From Albula goreensis (lineage: Eukaryota > Chordata > Actinopteri > Albuliformes > Albulidae): a DNA stretch of 64,000 bases. Below, piece after piece: positions 48,600 through 60,170 of this stretch (positions within the stretch are counted from its first letter, which is position 1; every line of letters begins with the position of its first letter). The position numbers and the translations under genes were made by a program. The notes beneath the pieces were generated by a model. It was given only the letters and a program-made list of their open reading frames with translations, made no database searches and was not told where the DNA came from. The stretch is taken from assembly GCA_022829145.1 (NCBI GenBank), contig CM040746.1:34980712-35044711 (forward strand), written 5' to 3'.

Positions 48600-49490
48600 C
48601 AAATAAATAAGATAATTTCTAATTTCTATATTTATTTTATTTTTTTACTGATGCAATCACAGTAATGTTATTATGAATTAATTGCGTTGTTTCTACACCT
48701 CATGTCTGTAGAAGATTAAAATGAAAAACAAAAAATAAATAAGTAAATAAACTTTGTTTTGCAGACAGGAGCATTCCAGCAACAGTGATGCTAGTATTCA
48801 TGTTTAAAACAGAGTAGTATTAATCTGAATTTCAACTTTATCTGTGCCTCCAATAACATGTGCCAGTTCTATTCATCTCCTGTGCATGCATTTTACCCAT
48901 CTTTTTTACTGCAACCCGGTGAGACAAATATGGGAGAAGCAGATGTATGGGAGTAGAATAAAATGTATGGCACGTAGAATTAGGACAAATTGAAACCTAG
49001 TTTCTGCGGTGTCCTGATGAAACAGGATAGATGAGGTAATATTTTTAAAAGAAGCTGTTCAGCCTGTCGTTGTAGCTTGACTATAAGCATTGTGGGGTAT
49101 GGCCACATTGTTGCAGTAAAATAGGGGTTTGGATACTTGGAAACCATTAGAAACCAATTATTTATCTTAGCAACATTGCTACAGTGTGCACTGCATGTCT
49201 GTCTATTCATGTTGTGCACATTGAAAATTGAATACAATATGTTGAATTAGAATTACACACATTTACAGACTGGTAACAAAAGACAGGCAATGCAGAACTG
49301 TCTTTGCAGAAAACTGCTGTGCAGATTCACCGATCTTTAAGTCTGGAGATCCTGTCCATTTCATTGAGCTCACATGCTTTAATGCGGATGCCTGAATCTG
49401 CAGTATCCTCACAGTGGGAGTCAATGGGGTTGTCTTTGTTCTCATGTCGGGGGTTTGCAGATCTTATGCCGACTGCCTCTGTTCTTAGAA
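48600..49490. other. AT-rich non-coding stretch
   Basis: No recognised features until the LINE 3' end. A (TAAA)-like run occurs at 48733-48752. Confidence 0.5.
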
Positions 49491-49499
49491 CACGTTGCA

Positions 49500-50300
49500 T
49501 TGCTGTTGTCCAGAGTGAATTACAACACAAAGTGCATAAGTCATGAACAATACTGCTAACAATCCTGGAGGGAAGTAAACTCCCAAGGGCCAGAAGTAAC
49601 AACATAAGATAGGACTAGGACCCTGTAGAATAACTAGTTAAAAAAAAAAAATGAAAACTTATATTATTAAATATAAGATAATGTTGTGAACAATAGTAGA
49701 ACATGTATAGGTAAGTAGCAGAGCTAGTGAGAGATGGGGACAGGTGCAGCCTGTGGAGGCTTCAGTCTGTGCTAGAAGCTGGCCAGAGTCTCTGCAGCTC
49801 TGACCTTCATGGGAAGGTCATTTTATCAATGGAGGGGTCAGAACAGACATCAGACGTGACCGGGAAGTGTATGCATGAGGAGGTGGTGTCCTGAGGTAGC
49901 TGAGCGGAGGGGTCTGAGAGGCGTGCAGGGTATGGAGATCTTTATTACACATGTTATGTTGGGGCTGTCCCCTTATATAGTATAGTTGAGAGCTGTAATA
50001 GGTAGCCAGTTGAGGGCAGCACATTGGGGAGAAACAGGGAGCGTCTGGGGAGGTGGTGAAAGTAGACATCCGGATAAGTTACAGGGGTCTGATGGGCTGA
50101 TGGAGGAGGGTGAACCAGAAGGGAGTTGAAGGAGCCCAGGTGGGACAGAGGCTGGGTACAGTAGGACATGAGGAAGGGGTGGATTGTCCAAATGCTGCAC
50201 AGAAAGAACCTGCATGCCCAGCTTGCCGTTGCAGTCTTCTTGTGACAAGGTGTTATCGATTACCGCTCTGAGGTCCTTTGAAGAAGAAGAAGTCGAATAA
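49500..50300 (-). mobile_element. L2-clade LINE 3' fragment, reverse transcriptase dead
   Basis: Read on the minus strand, frames between about 50300 and 49800 carry recognisable C-terminal words of fish L2-type LINE ORF2: KDLRAVIDNTLS (compare DLGVVIDNxLS), RPFLMSYCTQ (compare IRPFLxxYxTQ), a decayed LxWLP region (NWLPITA in another frame), and SRSRLMSVLTP (compare SRSRLFSVLAP). They sit in different frames with in-frame stops, so several indels have broken the gene. A 3' UTR with a T/A-rich stretch follows to about 49500, ending near a CACTCTGGACAACAGC word that may be a worn tail stem-loop. The copy is 5'-truncated, as is usual for LINEs. Confidence 0.75.
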
Positions 50301-50309
50301 ACTGGAGTA

Positions 50310-51370
50310 AACTGCACGGTAGTAATTTCCTGCATCCACTCATGTTGGATCTTCATGTTAATACATTTTTGTTCAAGATTTCTCTTCCACGATTTTGACA
50401 CACTCTATTGATGAAGGTTGTTTTGTATAATTATAGATTTGAGAAGAGGATGGATCTTATATGTCAATTTGGGCTATTTGAATTCACAAGACTGTCAGTC
50501 AAGGAAAACCATGATTACTGAGGACCAGATAGCACACCTCAACTTCAGAATGCTGAAAGCTGAAACTCTGCATATCATTAGGAAGGTAATTATTAACATT
50601 TTTCACATTAAAACTTATATCAGTTCTGTAGGCTGTAGTGTTGCAGCTTGAATTTACATTCAAGACAGAAAATAAAATAATTTTACAGGGTCATTAACAG
50701 AGGTTCAGGCTTAATTATTTGGGGAATTAGTAGCCATGGTTTCCTCGGGCGATTTTTTTTTTGCTGTTTTCCTCAGCAAAACAGCAAGATGGCAAATAAT
50801 ACATGCATTTAACTGGATATCAAAATTAAGGATACAAATTGATTGAGTGCAGAATAAAGACACATATTTTTTGACTCAGAGTTAACCTCATGACAAATTT
50901 ATAGTTACCACCTCTGAGTTAAGTCTGTATCCAGTCATTTGGCTTTTTGTTGTAGTTTGGCCTCTTTTCAGAGAAGAGGGCCATTGCCTGCTGGACCAGT
51001 GTTTACTTATGAGAGACAGCAAAATTCATCACAAAGTCTCCAGCCTGCATTTTCCAAGGCCTAGGCTGAAAACTTTACTGAGGTAAAAGAACAATGTTTT
51101 CCTCCCACAGTTTTTTTGTGCTTAGCTTCCAGGGATGTTCATTACATGGAATTTAACAGATGACTGGTTAAATTGGTATAGCAAGGCAATCCTAGGTATT
51201 TTTGAATCTGGCAAGGTTTTGAATTGAATGTGGCAGTGATAATTCAATACCCCTTAAAAAATCAGCCGAATGGAGAAAAATATTTTTTGGGGATCGGCAT
51301 TTCTTTATTTGAGATGTAGCCTTGCATTCTTCCTTTTCAGTGATAATTCTTTTTAGGCCTGTATTCAAGT
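50310..51370. other. Non-coding stretch, nothing recognised
   Basis: AT-rich with T runs at about 50752-50762 and 51110-51117. No transposon words were recognised beyond the LINE boundary. Confidence 0.5.
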
Positions 51371-51379
51371 GTACCCGAG

Positions 51380-51930
51380 GAAGAGAGCTGATCTACCAGG
51401 GATTTTACTGTTTGATGAATCAACTAATGATATGAGCTGAGCTAACCTGACCCGAAATCAGAGCTCCTGTTTTGAGATTTATTCATATGGACACACGTCA
51501 CGGTGTCAAAATCTGTCAAGTGATTATTTCTGCCCAACAGAAATGGTAGATAAAGCACCCTGCATTTAATATATGTATTTCCATCTTTGGCGAAATCAGT
51601 TTTTAATTGTACTATCATCAGATAAAGAGCTGATGTCCATCTATAAACCTTTCCATACTCTGTTTTGAATGTCTGATTTATTAGTATTGATTTTGGGAAC
51701 AGATATTAGCCACTGTCTCGGAGGAGGTGTTTGAATTCTGCCATGATGTCTGGATAAAGATCACTGTGTGAAACAAACACTTATTAGCTCATCCAGCTTT
51801 GATCGCAGATGTCAATCCTCACTGAAGGCCTCGCAAAGCACGCGTCAATTACAACATCCAATGGGATGGTATTAATATCCCTGTCACGAAGCTGGCCGTT
51901 GCCTCGGACAATAGCATAGGGTTTTTCTTA
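51380..51930. other. Candidate regulatory block
   Basis: High-complexity sequence with CATCAGATAAAG near 51618 and TCTGGATAAAG near 51750 (GATA-type words), TTATTAGTATTGATTTTGGG near 51679 and a CpG-retaining half at 51800-51910 (GCACGCGTCAATTAC near 51838). Uninterrupted by repeats or frames. Confidence 0.38.
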
Positions 51931-51934
51931 AACC

Positions 51935-52690
51935 GTCAGAGCCAATATATATCAAAAAAGGGGTTTATTTGATGTTAAGCTTGACAATACCACTATACTT
52001 AAGTTCACGTAACCGGTTACAATTTCATTTCAAAATCATTTAAAAACATTTCTTCAGAAACGCTACAAACATTTTTATGCCATTTTACAAATGGTTGCCA
52101 AAAACCCCTCCCCCTGAGACAGCAAACCTGTCATTAAGTAGGCCCACAATGACTCACATGTTAACATTCCATTCAATCAATCAATCAATTTCAGGTAAGA
52201 CACAAGGCTGACAACTGATCATGCTCTCGAATTGACAAAAACAAATGCACCTGGCACACACGTAACAAGCAAAGCTCCACAACCATTAACAGTGAAGGGT
52301 ACTCCTTCACAATCCCTGTTTGCGGATGATGGTCTTGTGCAACACTAGGGTTTCATTGCTCGACACATGCACACGTGTAATTCTGATGGCCTTTGACATG
52401 CCAGACTCCAAAACTCCAAAAAAATGCATTCGATCTCTGAAAAGATTTACAAAAGACTTGGTTCAGAAGGTCATGTCTTTATGGGAAATGTCTGGGTTTA
52501 TTCTGCTCCATACTCTTCATCCTCCTCCCCTTTCAATGTCTTCACTTGTCCATTGATAAAGACGTGAACTGTAGAGCAGCAGCATCTAAAGAATGTGCAT
52601 CCACAAAATGGGCATGCCAAGGGCCCGGTCAATGGATTTTCTACCTCATTCTTGTCTTTCCCATTCATAATCACCAAACTGCTCATAAAT
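51935..52690. other. Non-coding stretch, nothing recognised
   Basis: A short (ATCA)n run occurs at about 52173-52190. Otherwise no recognised feature. Confidence 0.5.
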
Positions 52691-52915
52691 AATCATGCAG
52701 CTTTTTTTTTTTTTTAACATTATTTTTTTGGGATTTTTCCACTTTATTTGACAGTTACAGTGGAGAGGTAGACAGGAAATGCAGGAGAGAGAGAGGGGAG
52801 AGGACATGCAGCAAAGGGCCCAGGCCAGATTCAAACCTGGGCTACTGCAGTAAGGCTTTGGCCTTACATGGCATACACTCTACCGGCTGAGCTACCGGGC
52901 GCGCCAATCATGTAG
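52691..52915 (-). mobile_element. tRNA-derived SINE with poly(A) tail and target duplication
   Basis: On the minus strand the element starts GGCGCGCCCGGTAGCTCAG, with a clear A box (TAGCTCAGCCGGTAGAG) and B box (GGTTTGAATCT). The body has TTTGCTGCATGTCC, CATTTCCTGTCTACCTCTCC and CAAATAAAGTGG, and the tail is A-rich. It is bounded by AATCATGCAG (52691-52700) and AATCATGTAG (52906-52915), a 9-of-10 target-site duplication. The body itself is 52701-52905. Its clean promoter boxes and near-intact duplication make it the youngest-looking retroposon in the window. Confidence 0.92.
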
Positions 52916-52919
52916 TTTT

Positions 52920-53420
52920 AACGTGAAATTAGAAAAGTGTTTAAACAACTTATGAATAATTTCCAAAAGTAATTGATATTGTAATGAAGCAGAAAGACAT
53001 AGAGAGAGAGAGAAGAGAGGGAGAGAGAAAGAGAGAAATATTTCATAATTGTATTAACATAACATAAGCATGAACACTGCATGTAATAGGACATGCTACT
53101 GCAATTACAACACTCAAAACAAATGACAGAACAGGGAAGTAACAAAAAAACTAAAAAAACTAAAAACTAAAAACAATTTTCTTTTAAAAACAGTCATCTG
53201 CTATTATGAACTGAAAATATAAAAACATATGATTCATGGCAAGTTATTATAAGTAATTTTACAAGCCGTTTTTCCAAAATAAGTTCTTGTTCAGATATAA
53301 TTGGCTATAACACATGTATAAGTAATGTGGTTAAATGGACAGTAAGAAATTGCTGAAATACCTATAGTACATGTAGCGCAGTCCCTCGTCATATTACTGA
53401 TATTCTCTCTGAATTACAAT
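52920..53420. other. Non-coding stretch with a GA-rich tract
   Basis: A (GAGA)n-like tract lies at 53000-53036. Otherwise AT-rich without features. Confidence 0.55.
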
Positions 53421-53429
53421 ATGAGCTTT

Positions 53430-53960
53430 GTTTTGCAATAATATGATTATTGCATTTGCCATCTCCCTGTTTCCGGGGGGAAATCTCCCCAGCAACAGAT
53501 TTGGACCGGACTCCATAATGGCTTACATATTAGAATGCCAAGCATCTCCACCAGCTACGCAGATGCCATCGCGTGCCTTTGTTTTATTGAGATGCTTTGA
53601 TTTTGTGCCTTCACAAACACCTCCCAGGAGGTGGAGGATGAGATGGGACTTTAGCTAAGAAGGGACTGTTCCCTCCCTTCAGCTCAAATATAATAACTCC
53701 GGGTTCCGTGCGTAGTCGTAATGTGGGAGTGGCAACTCTCCTGGTGTTTCTTTTTTTTATGCAAAGCGAAATTAAAAACTTTAGTGCAGCAGAAACACCT
53801 TTCCCATTATTGTAGCTGTGTGTACTTTGGCATATTACTTTATTAACCACAGCCCTCTGTATTACCTTGTAGAACCACCATTTTAGAGAAGCTCTCAAGC
53901 ATGGTGGGATGGATCTATTGTGCATATACAACACTGGTCTGAATTTAAGGCACCCCTTCT
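53430..53960. other. Candidate regulatory block
   Basis: Starts at AATATGATTATTGCATTTGCC (about 53439) and is evenly balanced to 53720. The 123-codon minus-strand frame (53611-53982) and 76-codon plus-strand frame show no domain. The GCAAT/ATTGC words at the left end could be C/EBP- or POU-like. Confidence 0.3.
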
Positions 53961-53969
53961 TTAAGCGTG

Positions 53970-55120
53970 ACACCCCTCCCACTGTTTAGGAAACAATTTT
54001 TGCTAAATTAAAAGCCTTTATGAATGGGATATACCACAGGGAAGAACCAGCATGAATCATTTGCACATTGAGTAGTGATTACATGTTTTTTTGACACTTC
54101 ACATCCATATCCACATATTTCCATATGTCAACTCGTATTCCAACATGGTGTGTCATGAGATCGTAGTATCAAAATAAATCAACATTTACCTAACATGAAA
54201 TGATAGTCATAGGGTACATGTAATTTATTTGGGAAAATAAGCACATTAATCTAAATAGACCTATTTTTAAAATAAATAGAATATAAGTTTCCAGCTGAAT
54301 GTTGGATCTAGTAATGAGATTTCCCTTGCTTTGTTTCTGAATGGCATACCACATTTGTACACTGTCCTCTCTAGCTCTCAAATGTAGTCAATTAAATGGT
54401 TTTTGGTTACTGTTCATGCAGTATTTGAAAGGTGTTACACTTGTCTGATGTCATTGTGTGTTTTACTTCAGCATGGTATTGGTTTAATCTGCATGCCTGA
54501 CTGACCACCATGATCCTGGAGGTCACCTGCATTTTCCCACAGGTGAGCTGGACACCCCACTAACAACCCACATGATTTTTGTTAATGTTGATGGCAGCTA
54601 TATCAGTAGCTATGTGACTGGGATTCAGTCGATCAAATGTAATCTATTTAAGGGCAGATGGCATTTAATTAAGACAGACTTCATTGCAACTATATACATT
54701 GCAACTTGCTTCTTACTTCTATTTCCTACTTTGCTGAAGACAAGCAAACTTGTCCTTCGGAATGAGATCTCTCCTTTCTGAAACAACATGAGCAGTGTGA
54801 GCATACACCCTCAGAAAGACTGAATTCTATTTGGATTGAATTGCATTTGTCCGTAGAGAGACTGTTTGTTTGATTGGGTTCCAGCCTGATTTTTAGTAGA
54901 ATGTGACAATTCTTCTGGTTATTTATAAGGGGGAAAAAAACCCTGTCGTAAATTAAAGAATGCACAATGCATGTCACATGTTATTCAACTGCATCCTAGC
55001 AATATGTGTTGAGGCTATACTCAGACAGTCCTTTTGTTGTGAGCTATGCATTTTTTAAATAGCTTTGAATATATTTGAGTGGGGGTGCTGAATTTTTCAT
55101 GGAGGGTACAGAAGAGTGTC
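53970..55120. other. AT-rich non-coding stretch
   Basis: No recognised feature. Confidence 0.5.
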
Positions 55121-55129
55121 ATTCATCCT

Positions 55130-55340
55130 TGAAACTTGACCCCATGAGTCATGCTGCTGGATAGTGAGGCATGAATGCCAATATCCATTAATTAAGATAA
55201 TCAGCAGATCCCTCACATTATAAACCAAGATCCCAAAGCGATAAACACACTGTATTAGGGTGCCCATGGTCAGATAACCTTTAAGTTAGTCAGCTTATCA
55301 GTACAAGTCATTATTGCTTATCTGTTGTTTCCAATGACAT
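55130..55340. other. Candidate regulatory block (short)
   Basis: Contains CCATTAATTAAGATAATC near 55187 (a TTAATTAA palindrome beside a GATA-type word), AGCGATAAAC near 55237 and a second GATAACC near 55275. The composition is unlike its AT-rich left flank. Confidence 0.33.
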
Positions 55341-55429
55341 TTGGGGAAAAATAAAAAAAAAGAAAAGTACTTATTGGATTTTGGTATCCCTCCCCAAAAA
55401 AAAAAAAAACAATGAAAAAATTGAGAGTT

Positions 55430-55760
55430 TGAATCCCCCTTCATCATTCCTCATCGTCGCTGAAACTTGAGATTCTGACAAGGCGTTTAATTACCAAAAA
55501 ACGCAGCGGATGGTTGTTTGTCATTACCTGCAGTCTGCCGCGTCCCTCCAGTCTGCAGCCCCGGTTCCAATAAAAGCTCAATTAACAACACGCATAGGAG
55601 ACTGAGGGAAGCCTGTCACTCCCGCATCGAATCCCGCCGCCATGCTGCGCGCCGCCGCCGTGGGTCCCGTATTGCTTCTGACGCTGTTTGCTTGCACCTG
55701 TCAGGACTCAATTACCTTAATAACATCGGCAATGGAAATTAATAGAACAGGACAAGACAA
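55430..55760. other. Candidate regulatory block with clustered AATTA sites
   Basis: At least four AATTA-type words lie within about 260 bases: TTTAATTACC (about 55486), TCAATTAAC (about 55578), TCAATTACC (about 55709) and AAATTAATAG (about 55736). They sit around a CpG-rich centre (55530-55680, including GCCGCCATGCTGCGCGCCGC). Homeodomain-rich clusters in CpG-bearing islands are typical of developmental enhancers. The 74-codon plus-strand frame is Arg-rich and shows no domain. Confidence 0.42.
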
Positions 55761-55838
55761 CTAATTTCAAAGATATGCCACTATTCAACAACTCAGCAAT
55801 CAGATTACCAGCCTACTGAGATAAAATGACTTTCATTT

Positions 55839-55841
<3 letters not shown>

Positions 55842-55873
<32 letters not shown>
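55842..55873. repeat. (CT)n microsatellite
   Basis: About 16 uninterrupted CT units. Confidence 0.96.
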
Positions 55874-55877
<4 letters not shown>

Positions 55878-55879
55878 GT

Positions 55880-56890
55880 AGTTATTAGAAGTTTTCTTTG
55901 TTTTGGGTTAGTTGATGTGGGGGTTGAGATTTAAAACAAAATACAAAGAAGAGTAGCTGGACATGCAACATGAAGGAAATGTGAAGCAATGCGAAATAAG
56001 AATAGACTGTGCTGCAGAATGTTTTAATACAGTGAGGTGCTGAATCAAATTCCCAAAATGCATTTCAAGCCATTTCATACATTTATACTGTTTTAAAATG
56101 TAATTTTAATGATTGTTTCATCCACAAAGCTGTTTTTTTCGTGGAAAATGCAGAGAATGCTGCTCTTTTTGTGTGACCTCATGGCTCTCTTGTCGATACC
56201 AATGTATGCTTGAGAAGGTGTGCATAATGACCTTAATACCTCAAGAATGAGAAACATTCCAACTCTCCAAGTTCTAGAAAAAGTAGGCATAATGCTTTAA
56301 ATTGAATAAATGTTATAGCACTTGAAAACATGTTTACAGCAATATTGATTTCCCATTTCAGATGGAATTTAGAGATAAAATTTAATTCTAGGCAGGCTAT
56401 GATATGAACAATGCAGGCAATATAGTTCAAGGTAAGTGTAAAAGGGAAAAAAAAAACAACATGGAGAGAAATAAATCTGCCGGGCTAGCAGTAAGAAACA
56501 GGTCCTCCATGAGTTTGGCTGAATTCTAGCCATCTAAATCTAATGCTGTCTACACCATTGCACACAGAAACCTTTACTTTACAGGTTTATCTAGTTTGCA
56601 ATCATTAAGTTTTAATGGAACGGCCCCCACAGGATACAAATGTGCTGTGCTAGCTATTTCTCTCCCCCTTTCCTTTATTTTGTATTTATACTATGTGAAA
56701 CCATTTTAGTGAGGTACAATACAGTATGCAATATAAGATGTGCCCTGAGTATGATACTTTAGACCCTCTCCTATTTGAATGGCCTACTCTGTACCCTTTG
56801 AATGGCCTACTCTGTACCTCCCGCTAATTCAATTTACTGTGATTTTTTTGCAAAATATTGTATTGCCATTTAATTGGTGTATATTACAAC

Positions 56891-56939
<49 letters not shown>

Positions 56940-57540
56940 TTAATTATTTGAGTCCCAGCTTAACATGACCCTGATGGAAAAGTAGATCATGATATTTCAT
57001 AGATAGATGGGTGAACCCCGCAGCTACAAACACATGGGAGATCGTGGCTTACTTTTCTGAAAATACAAGCACAGTTAAAATTACTGCTAATTGTCTGTTC
57101 TTACGTATCATTTAAAACAATATGTTATGTGCATTCCTGGAAATGCATGTACTGAATAGAAGATGACATATGAAGTGCAAAGTAGTAATAATTTAACACA
57201 TATTCAATGCTTATGAAACTAGTTATCAATCCTCCAGAATATACGTGTGAACAGAAATCATCAGGAACTTTATTTTGTTAAATTTAATTGTATTATTTTT
57301 TTTTTTTTAACATACATGGTGGTGGATGGAGTTTTATCCACGCAGCATCAACACAAAAAATGGAATCTCAAAAACAGCAGCCATTGTTGGACGACATTTG
57401 ATAAACACTTTTTCCAAATTCTGCTGTTTTCACATTGCAGAAAATGATCAATTTACTATTTACAGCACCAATTTACTGATTTTTTTTTCACCGTACAGCT
57501 GGAACTAAGTTGGCTCTTTTTGTGGTTGCTCAGGTGAATT
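55880..57540. other. AT-rich non-coding stretch
   Basis: Includes a 23-bp tandem duplication at 56774-56819 (TTTGAATGGCCTACTCTGTA unit, two copies) and the TAA array annotated below. Nothing else is recognised. Confidence 0.55.
56892..56939. repeat. (TAA)n microsatellite
   Basis: About 16 uninterrupted TAA units. Confidence 0.96.
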
Positions 57541-57784
57541 TGTTTTTTTTTTTTTTTTTTTGTGCTCAGCCCACCAACACTGTTGGTTCTGGCCAAAGGA
57601 AAGCTTTTTTTGCTCAGCCAGCTTTAGAGCCTGCCCATGCTGGCCAGGCTCCAGCGTCACAACTGCGTCAGGAACTGGGGTTTTTTTTCCCTTTTTTCAC
57701 ACGGACAGACCACTTGGGAGCCGTGAGCTCCCACTGTCCAGGAACCGGAGCCAAAACTACAGACACAAAGCATTTCTCAGTGTG

Positions 57785-57822
<38 letters not shown>
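57541..57822. other. T run, GC-richer segment and (GT)n tract
   Basis: A T run (57542-57560) is followed by a GC-richer segment (57565-57770) and a GT tract with one CG interruption (57780-57822). The 119- and 101-codon frames across it combine chance reading with Val-Cys artefact. Confidence 0.6.
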
Positions 57823-57823
<1 letters not shown>

Positions 57824-57932
57824 CACGGCTCCCCTGGTAAAGCTTTACTTTCATCAGCAACCTAAATAAGACATTATTAGTTGTTAGCAACAGTTTGACC
57901 CCTCAGGCATGGACTACTTTTTATAATGATCT

Positions 57933-57991
57933 ACCCCCCTGCCCCCTCACAACCCCCCACCACCCAACCACCACCCTAATTTCCCCTCCCT
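57933..57991 (-). repeat. C-rich tract, potential minus-strand G-quadruplex
   Basis: Runs of CCCCCC, CCCCC, CCCCCC, CCC and CCCC over about 60 bp; the minus strand has the matching G runs. Confidence 0.75.
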
Positions 57992-58099
57992 GACAATGTG
58001 CTCTGGAAATAATGATACTCACAGAGAAGTCAATGTTCTTGTTAAAATACTTCCAAGTCATTATCTCTGTATGTTTTGAAGGGTTTCCAATGAACAGAA

Positions 58100-58324
58100 T
58101 GAAATTTGAAAAATTCGGTGATACAGATGTGGACCGGGAGATGCTGGTGAGTCTGCATGCCTGAATTGCCCCCTGACTGCGAGACTGACACATTATTCAA
58201 TGCCTTCAATGAGGATTCACTCGCTGAGACCAGCATTACAATGGAAGGGTACGCCCTGGAAACATTAGAAGCAGAAATAATGCCGAGAAAGCATCACCAA
58301 GAAACTCCGCAAATTCCACACTGG
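58100..58324. other. Candidate regulatory block (weak)
   Basis: Balanced, high-complexity sequence. A 65-codon plus-strand frame (58157-58354) has an acidic composition unlike most chance frames here but resembles no family known to me and runs into a low-complexity end. Treated as non-coding. Confidence 0.25.
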
Positions 58325-58764
58325 TACCAGGAGCTATTATTATTTTTAATTTGAATCCCTGATTTTTTCCCCCTTTTTTCCCAACCCGAATGTTCAACCG
58401 AACTGGTTGATCACACCGCAGCACCCCACCCCTGACAGCTATGGGAGGAGAGGTTGCACATGTGACTCCTCCAACTCACGTGTTGACAATCTTGCTTCTT
58501 TTTCACATTGCGGCCGGACCACCGATGATTTCATCGGAGGAAGACATATGACAAGACGTACGATCGGTTTGTGCCACCGCAGGCACCAAGCAGCCCCGAG
58601 TAGAGCGCTATTGTGATGGACCAACTGGAGATTGTTGCCTCGCAACCTCTGGCCATGGTCATGGTCATGGTCATGCTCATGGTCATGTTCATGGATGCCT
58701 CTGGCCAATCGGTCTCAGGACCCGTAGGTAGAGGCCACTCAGAGGCCTACCAGGAGCTATTATT
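58325..58764. repeat. 406-bp segment between 17-bp perfect direct repeats
   Basis: TACCAGGAGCTATTATT occurs at 58325-58341 and again at 58748-58764. The interval between differs from its flanks: a T/C-rich start (58342-58395), then a CpG-richer body (58400-58620) and a (CATGGT)n run. Perfect 17-bp repeats at this distance fit a target-site duplication around an inserted retroelement, but no family is identified. A deletion-prone local duplication is the alternative. Confidence 0.5.
58653..58694. repeat. (CATGGT)n hexamer repeat
   Basis: About seven CATGGT-type hexamers with two variant units (CATGCT and CATGTT). Confidence 0.9.
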
Positions 58765-58769
58765 GTGCA

Positions 58770-60165
58770 CCAAGAATTGCCAATGCTTGGAGCAGGCAAG
58801 CCCTTGGTGGAGTGTCACATACTCTCTCTACACACATAATGACTGAGAAAGGACTGAACGACCTGTTCTTACCTCTGCCTGTTCTTACATTCCATTCAGG
58901 TCATTCAGATACTGTATTTGGAAAAGAGACATACATGTTTTTGGATGCGCTCAACAAAGATGAGACCACCATGTGCTTGGGAAGCTGTATTTCCTGGTCT
59001 CTTGTCCTGGGCTATTTTTACATGTAGTTTTCAATCCAGTTCCCAAGGGGGTGTGTGTAAGTGCTCAAATTCCAGTAATTAGTGGCAAGTACATAAGGAA
59101 CATGGACAATTATTCAGTTAAGGGCCAGTTAAAGGGTTTAGCACCAGGGGGTAAACTGAGCCTATTTAGTCCTCATGGCAGAGGAAACAGCTAATCATTA
59201 GATAATGATTAAATTCCAAAAATGATTAAATACCAAAAATATACAATATTGTTCCGCTATGCAGATAATTTCAAAAGACAAAGTTATGTGAGGTCAACAA
59301 CATTATTTAATTCATTATTTAATTTCCCCATAAGCTATTAGAAAAAAAAGTCTTTTGATTCAACTTAAAAAAAAAACATGATTACGCACACATGTACTTT
59401 TTTTTGTTAATTGTAGTTCTTTGCCCCATAAAACACATTAGAAAATAGTGATACTTTCCATCTATATGCAGTGATTAGATAAGAAATCCATCAACATGCT
59501 TATGTATGTGTGGGTGTAGCTTCCCCTTCTTGGTTACCCAACTGTATTGTGACACACACCTCATTTACAGTAAATAATTAATTGAAATCATAATGAATTG
59601 ATTCCTGGGCAAGCACTGTAGCTTGCTAGAACGTCTATATTGCTGAAGGAATAAAAAAAACTGTAGATTTCAAGAAGCAAAGGAAATACTTGCACTCTTG
59701 CCTTTGTGAAATATACCTGAGCAAAGCTAAGATGAAAATATGACAACTGCATACTTACTTCTTACCAGGGTTGGCAGATACTGGAGATATGGAGAACTTG
59801 TTAATTTTCCATGAATAGAGCAGGTGACAGGTTCCCCGCGCCAAATATGTGTTTGGCATGCCAAGGTCAATCAGGATGCATTTCCATAATGACCCCTGAT
59901 GAGATTAAAGACACTAAAAGCCCACTTGACTCTAGCTGATGGTTTTCAGCTGTCTATCATATCCTGCCGTTTTAAAAGGGTTGCACAGCAGTCATAGTCT
60001 GGAACCTTATATCTCAGAGTATGCATGTTTCTGGTGTAAAAGTCCCACTGTCTGAGACACGCTGTGACATAAAGTCCCTGAGAAAATGTGAGATCATTCC
60101 TTTTTCTGATTCCATGCATTTCGACATCACCCCTCTTTGTTCCGATTTCCTGAGAATTGGAATAG
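58770..60165. other. Non-coding stretch, nothing recognised
   Basis: The first part (58970-59190) is more balanced; the rest is AT-rich with A runs at about 59341-59348 and 59368-59377. Confidence 0.5.
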
Positions 60166-60170
60166 TCCCA

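Noticed and set aside
58157..58354. Acidic 65-codon frame as a small protein or exon
   Set aside because: Composition is protein-like at first sight, but the end runs into AT-rich low-complexity sequence and no family is recognised. A codon-substitution test across relatives would be needed.
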